A stretch of 5,479 nucleotides of DNA from CAG-557 sp045540315. Lineage in GTDB: Bacteria > Bacillota > Clostridia > Oscillospirales > Acutalibacteraceae. Position 1 is the stretch's first letter, and each line of letters starts with the position of its first letter. Shown here piece by piece: positions 3,578-5,479 of this stretch. The translations under genes and the position numbers were made by a program. Below the pieces are notes generated by a model. That model was not told the origin of the DNA. It saw only the letters and a list, made by a program, of their open reading frames with translations, and ran no database searches. The stretch is taken from positions 1 to 5,479 of the forward strand of contig JAZQHA010000186.1 of assembly GCA_045540315.1 (NCBI GenBank), given 5' to 3'.

Positions 3578-3913
3578 TTATGCCTTAGTGTAGGCGTTAA
3601 CCTTACCCTCGGTCTTCTTGACCTCATCGGCCCAGTAAGTGCGGAGGGCATAAGCAATCTTGTTCTTTGTGAACCCATCGGGCAGATCGCCCTGACAAGC
3701 GTCCCAAATCTCGGCTACCGTGACCGCGGAGGTAGCGTCAGCAATGACACCCATCACGATGTCATGTGCGTCCGCGTACTGCGCGGCCTTCTCGGCCTTG
3801 CGGTCATCATTGCGGTGAAGATCCTTATAGACCTCAGCAAGCACGGCATCCTTGTTCTCGAAGTCGATAGTAGACAGCACAGAGTAGACGGTGTTCAGAG
3901 TAGTGTTAGTCAT
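3578..3913 (-). CDS. Predicted winged-helix protein, paralogue A
   Basis: A 111-residue protein. Residues about 5-58 form helices with the conserved signature HRNDxRKA (33-40) and Y46 then HD (50-51). Residues about 64-111 look like a winged helix: a helix (VAEIWDACQG), the turn LPxGxTK, a recognition-like helix (IAYALRTYWADEV) and a short wing (KTEGKVNAY). It is a clear paralogue of the 4912-5244 product; by hand I count about 43 identical positions over about 110. A DNA-binding role, perhaps transcriptional or nucleoid-like, is inferred from the predicted fold. The start at 3913 follows TCCTTTCT at 3921-3928. The gene has the AAGGAAAA-loop leader, its own promoter and an intrinsic terminator. 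Confidence 0.88.
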   Translation of the reverse strand: MTNTTLNTVYSVLSTIDFENKDAVLAEVYKDLHRNDDRKAEKAAQYADAHDIVMGVIADATSAVTVAEIWDACQGDLPDGFTKNKIAYALRTYWADEVKKTEGKVNAYTKA

Positions 3914-3952
3914 AATAGTTTCCTTTCTGGTTTGTTAAGGTTTTCCTTCCTC
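3914..3952 (-). promoter_or_regulatory. AAGGAAAA-loop 5' leader of paralogue A
   Basis: The stem GAGG/CCTT (3949-3952 with 3937-3940, one G-U pair) encloses AAGGAAAA. AACCAGAAAGGA follows, with the Shine-Dalgarno at 3921-3928. The stem sequence differs from the exonuclease leader, but loop and pairing are kept. Confidence 0.7.
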
Positions 3953-3966
3953 TGTTTTACATACTC

Positions 3967-3995
3967 ATTATACCATGAGTTTGGAAGTTTGTCAA
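3967..3995 (-). promoter_or_regulatory. P9, sigma-A promoter of paralogue A
   Basis: On the minus strand: TTGACA (3990-3995), 17 bp, TGG plus TATAAT (3967-3972). A7, T3 and A6 tracts lie directly upstream. Confidence 0.93.
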
Positions 3996-4015
3996 GAGGT
4001 TTTTTGAAATTTTTT

Positions 4016-4096
4016 TCAATTTCTTTTGCCCTTGTCTCTCGGTACTTTTATCCTTTGGAGTGCGTGACTCCTCTTATGGGATTCCCTACCTCGCAT
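4016..4096 (-). CDS. Doubtful 26-residue ORF in a short transcript
   Basis: ATG at 4096 to TGA at 4016 encodes a very basic 26-residue peptide. AGAGGAG abuts the ATG with no spacer, which is poor for initiation, so a coding role is uncertain. The transcript from P10 would start near 4107 and could form GGAGT/ACTCC (5 bp, 5-nt loop). No terminator precedes P9, so the segment may be a small RNA, a leader peptide or a long upstream leader of winged-helix gene A. The whole gap 3914-4232 otherwise holds only the two promoters, a UP element and the GTTAG/GC element. Confidence 0.25.
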   Translation of the reverse strand: MRGRESHKRSHALQRIKVPRDKGKRN

Positions 4097-4113
4097 CTCC
4101 TCTTGACACTTAT

Positions 4114-4164
4114 ATTATACTGCGAATTTCAAGGGTTGTCAATAGTTTGCTAAAAAAAATTTTT
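4114..4164 (-). promoter_or_regulatory. P10, promoter with perfect UP-element match
   Basis: On the minus strand: TTGACA (4137-4142), 17 bp, TATAAT (4114-4119). The 22 nt upstream (4143-4164) read A5T8 and then AAA after three bases, matching all 14 specified UP-element positions. Both core hexamers are perfect as well, so this is predicted to be among the strongest promoters here, yet no convincing gene follows it closely. Confidence 0.93.
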
Positions 4165-4165
4165 A

Positions 4166-4190
4166 GTTAGTTGTGTCTAACCGCGCCGGC
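4166..4190 (-). repeat. GTTAG hairpin plus GCGCCGGC box, order reversed
   Basis: The stem GTTAG/CTAAC (4166-4170 with 4177-4181) has a 6-nt loop; GCGCCGGC is at 4183-4190. Here the stem lies on the promoter side of the GC box, opposite to the copies at 874-907, 2409-2436, 3515-3539 and 4842-4872. On the minus strand the stem runs into TA5T8, so it could act as a terminator whose tail is the P10 UP element. Confidence 0.6.
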
Positions 4191-4199
4191 ACGCATGAG

Positions 4200-4231
4200 G
4201 CAAATACCTCTGTAGGAGCAGAGGTATTTGC
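4200..4231 (-). terminator. Thirteen-bp hairpin after the kinase-fold gene
   Basis: Perfect 13-bp arms (4200-4212 with 4219-4231) and a 6-nt loop, starting one base after the stop codon. It is the longest stem in the window. No U-tract follows on the minus strand (CTCATGCG), so it may act together with the GTTAG hairpin downstream or protect the mRNA 3' end. Confidence 0.65.
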
Positions 4232-4232
4232 T

Positions 4233-4748
4233 TTACCACATTGTGGCATCCCATGCGTAGTCAATCACGCATACTTTATTATTTCTATATCCGATATTAC
4301 CATCATGTAAATCATTGATATTTTCCAGTAACCAATCCGCTTCCTCTTCGGTACAATGCTCTGTCCAATCCCTGCTATAATCATTAACATGATAGACGCG
4401 GGGCATAATTGAGAAAGTCAATTCGTCAATAGTATAGACAGAAGTTTTCGCTAATAGATATCCGAATCCATCTGCGCAAGCCCTGTTATAGATTTCTTCT
4501 TCACTTTTACAGTTGCCCGCTCGGCCGTCTTGCCAATCTCCATCGGGAGTCATATCAAATTTGATAACATAGTCGGCGCGGATAATCGCAATGCGGGATA
4601 CGCCATACTCATATTTAATTTTGCGCGAATGGCTCTGATTATAGTATTTAATAGCGTAGAGGAAATCTTCAAGTTGTTTACATCCCATGAAAAACTTAAC
4701 CAAAGTGTGCGCGAATTTCAGTGCCCGAATCTCATAATCCTGTGCCAT
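4233..4748 (-). CDS. Compact protein-kinase-fold protein
   Basis: A 171-residue protein with the core motifs of the kinase/phosphotransferase fold: a strand with the candidate ATP-binding lysine K63 (YVIKFD), Glu residues 83-85 in the following helix, a hinge-like segment near residues 111-118, the catalytic loop NDLHDGNIG with D146 and N151 (D+5 spacing as in kinases), and a metal-binding aspartate D163 in VIDYA. The chain ends 8 residues after D163, so the activation segment and C-lobe helices are missing. Small phage proteins of this type are known and usually annotated as hypothetical or kinase-like. The substrate is unknown: a protein, a small molecule or none. The start at 4748 follows AAAGGGGTG. 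It is a single-gene unit with its own promoter (4776-4804). Confidence 0.8.
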   Translation of the reverse strand: MAQDYEIRALKFAHTLVKFFMGCKQLEDFLYAIKYYNQSHSRKIKYEYGVSRIAIIRADYVIKFDMTPDGDWQDGRAGNCKSEEEIYNRACADGFGYLLAKTSVYTIDELTFSIMPRVYHVNDYSRDWTEHCTEEEADWLLENINDLHDGNIGYRNNKVCVIDYAWDATMW

Positions 4749-4775
4749 ACTAACACCCCTTTCTTTTACATGACT

Positions 4776-4804
4776 ATTATATCAGGAAAATAAAAGGTTG
4801 TCAA
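4776..4804 (-). promoter_or_regulatory. P11, sigma-A promoter of the kinase-fold gene
   Basis: On the minus strand: TTGACA (4799-4804), 17 bp, TGA plus TATAAT (4776-4781). The upstream region is AT-rich but lacks the A/T tract seen at P5, P8 and P10. Confidence 0.93.
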
Positions 4805-4841
4805 TAACCTAAATGTTACAATTCTATTACAAAATGAAATT

Positions 4842-4872
4842 GCGCCGGCGCCAGTTAGTCGAAACTAACTGG
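4842..4872 (-). repeat. GTTAG hairpin plus GCGCCGGCGC palindrome
   Basis: A 9-bp stem (4851-4859 with 4864-4872) has a loop that reads TTCG on the minus strand, a stable tetraloop sequence. It abuts the 10-bp palindrome GCGCCGGCGC (4842-4851). It lies downstream of a canonical terminator, as at 3515-3539. Confidence 0.62.
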
Positions 4873-4880
4873 TGCGACAA

Positions 4881-4906
4881 GAAAAAAGACCGCTGTTGCG
4901 GTCTTT
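4881..4906 (-). terminator. Intrinsic terminator of winged-helix gene B
   Basis: On the minus strand, AAGACCGC and GCGGTCTT (4898-4905 with 4886-4893) form an 8-bp stem with a 4-nt loop, and the 3' arm runs into a T-run ending at 4882. This is a canonical rho-independent terminator, just after the stop codon. Confidence 0.93.
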
Positions 4907-4911
4907 CGGGA

Positions 4912-5244
4912 TTACGCCCTGCGGTAAGTGTTAGGCTTACCCGCAGTCGTGACAATCTCATCCTTCCACAGATGAGACAGAGCATACTGTACACGGCCTT
5001 TCGTGATACCGCTCGGAAGCTTGCCCTCGAGTGCTTCGTACAGTTCGCCGAAAGTAATCGGCGTATCACCAAGGGTAGAGATAATCAGGTCATGAATCGA
5101 ATCATATTCCTGCGCACTCTTGGCCTTGCGCTCATCGTTACGGTGAATCTCACGGTAGAGTTCATCCATCACATCGGGATTCTCATTCGCATAGTTGATA
5201 GAGGACAGAGCGGCGTAGATAGCTTCGTAAGAGGACTTCTTCAT
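4912..5244 (-). CDS. Predicted winged-helix protein, paralogue B
   Basis: A 110-residue paralogue of the 3578-3913 product with the same layout: N-terminal helices with HRNDERKA (34-41), Y47 and HD (51-52), then a C-terminal winged-helix-like domain (ITFGELYEALEG, LPSGITKGR, VQYALSHLWKDEI, wing TTAGKPNTY). Conserved positions cluster in HRND-RKA, G-LP-G-TK, YAL, W-DE and GK-N-Y, probably core and DNA-contact residues. The start at 5244 follows CCTTTCT at 5255-5261. It shares with paralogue A the leader type and the terminator-then-GTTAG-element ending, so the whole cassette may have been duplicated. The DNA-binding role is inferred. Confidence 0.88.
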   Translation of the reverse strand: MKKSSYEAIYAALSSINYANENPDVMDELYREIHRNDERKAKSAQEYDSIHDLIISTLGDTPITFGELYEALEGKLPSGITKGRVQYALSHLWKDEIVTTAGKPNTYRRA

Positions 5245-5286
5245 AGTGTGTTCACCTTTCTGGTTTTTAAGAGTTTTCCTTCTCTT
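5245..5286 (-). promoter_or_regulatory. AAGGAAAA-loop 5' leader of paralogue B
   Basis: The stem AAGAG/CTCTT (5282-5286 with 5269-5273) encloses AAGGAAAA, followed by ACCAGAAAGG with the Shine-Dalgarno at 5255-5261. This stem differs at most pairs from the other three leaders yet pairs perfectly, which supports a real RNA structure. Confidence 0.72.
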
Positions 5287-5298
5287 GTTTATGTAGAT

Positions 5299-5327
5299 AG
5301 TATATCATAATTGGATAAGATTGTCAA
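5299..5327 (-). promoter_or_regulatory. P12, sigma-A promoter of paralogue B
   Basis: On the minus strand: TTGACA (5322-5327), 17 bp, TGA plus TATACT (5299-5304), with AAAACTA directly before the -35 box as at P7. Confidence 0.9.
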
Positions 5328-5359
5328 TAGTTTTATAAAACGATTATTGATAAAAAGTA

Positions 5360-5374
5360 AGATGTTTAACATCT
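5360..5374 (-). terminator. AGATGTT/AACATCT palindrome
   Basis: A 15-bp palindrome with 7-bp arms around one base. On the minus strand it is followed by TACTTTTTATC, so it may be a weak second terminator of the gene entering from the right, or an operator upstream of P12. Confidence 0.35.
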
Positions 5375-5383
5375 AATAATAAT

Positions 5384-5398
5384 AGACGCATAATGCGT
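5384..5398 (-). terminator. GACGCA/TGCGTC hairpin after the right-edge gene
   Basis: A 6-bp stem with a 3-nt loop, followed on the minus strand by TATTATTATT. It is a plausible weak intrinsic terminator 13 nt after the stop codon at 5412-5414. Confidence 0.5.
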
Positions 5399-5411
5399 CC
5401 AAATAGTTTGC

Positions 5412-5479
5412 TCAATATGCGTCAGAATCATAATTATAACGAAATTCTTCTAAATCAGATTTAAGTTTTTCAATTTCAA
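5412..5479 (-). CDS. C-terminus of a gene entering from the right edge
   Basis: The last 21 codons and the TGA stop of a minus-strand gene whose start is outside the window. The visible tail reads EIEKLKSDLEEF followed by RYNYDSDAY, a charged helical end with coiled-coil-like spacing. A terminator-like hairpin follows it. The frame is inferred from residue character and from position before that hairpin. Nothing can be said about function. Confidence 0.5.
   Translation of the reverse strand, partial: EIEKLKSDLEEFRYNYDSDAY

Noticed and set aside
3445..3678. Minus-strand 77-codon frame, and similarly 4827-5072
   Set aside because: Both overlap a winged-helix gene in another frame and run through its terminator and intergenic elements.
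2165..5290. Repeated leader strings as a CRISPR array or IS ends
   Set aside because: The repeats are tied to promoters and start codons, are irregularly spaced by whole genes, and no transposase, Cas gene or target duplication is seen.
4813..5310. Plus-strand 165-codon open frame
   Set aside because: It runs antisense through a terminator, winged-helix gene B and its leader; no promoter or ribosome binding site supports it.
1..5479. tRNA, rRNA or known riboswitch
   Set aside because: I found no cloverleaf, conserved rRNA segment or recognisable riboswitch core on either strand. Leaders are mostly under 60 nt.

Overview
This window looks like the early or accessory region of a double-stranded DNA bacteriophage of a Bacillota host, possibly a gut clostridial phage; a related mobile element is the alternative. 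The coding strand is AT-rich between genes. Several ribosome binding sites read AGAAAGGA(GG), the complement of the Bacillota 16S 3' end. The promoters are textbook sigma-A type. Nearly all genes are tiny, unnamed and packed on one strand. Every gene I can support is on the minus strand, so transcription runs from right to left.

In transcription order from the right edge the layout is: the C-terminus of a gene that starts outside the window (5412-5479); winged-helix paralogue B (4912-5244); a compact kinase-fold protein (4233-4748); a short unit with a doubtful 26-codon ORF (4016-4096); winged-helix paralogue A (3578-3913); a very basic 52-residue protein (3241-3399); a CxxC/CxxC zinc-finger protein (2966-3148); an acidic Cys-rich protein with an overlapping 60-residue partner (2609-2896 and 2437-2619); a second short unit with an 18-codon ORF (2245-2301); a Lys/Glu-tailed protein with a coupled 55-residue partner (1804-2136 and 1635-1802); a three-gene operon of a small membrane protein and two unknowns (1338-1481, 1097-1336, 908-1081); a DEDDh 3'-5' exonuclease (76-732); and a promoter at the left edge firing into a gene outside the window.

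The most striking property is the cassette architecture. There are twelve promoters in 5.5 kb. All have exactly 17 bp between the -35 and -10 boxes, nearly all are consensus hexamers, and eight also have a TG extended -10. Several are preceded by A/T tracts that match the UP-element consensus almost perfectly. Each promoter drives only one to three small genes. The 5' leaders fall into recurring families: one has a stem-loop with a constant AAGGAAAA loop and compensating stem changes, one has a TGTTCC palindrome at the predicted +1, and one is an unstructured GAAAGTGAGG leader. Cassettes are separated by 3' hairpins and by a repeated GTTAG-N6-CTAAC stem beside a GCCGGC-type box.

The likely reading, which is inference, is a bank of independently and strongly expressed early phage genes of the host-takeover type. 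The exonuclease and the kinase-fold protein are the only products with a recognisable enzymatic fold; the rest are small DNA-binding-like, zinc-binding-like, acidic, basic or membrane proteins.
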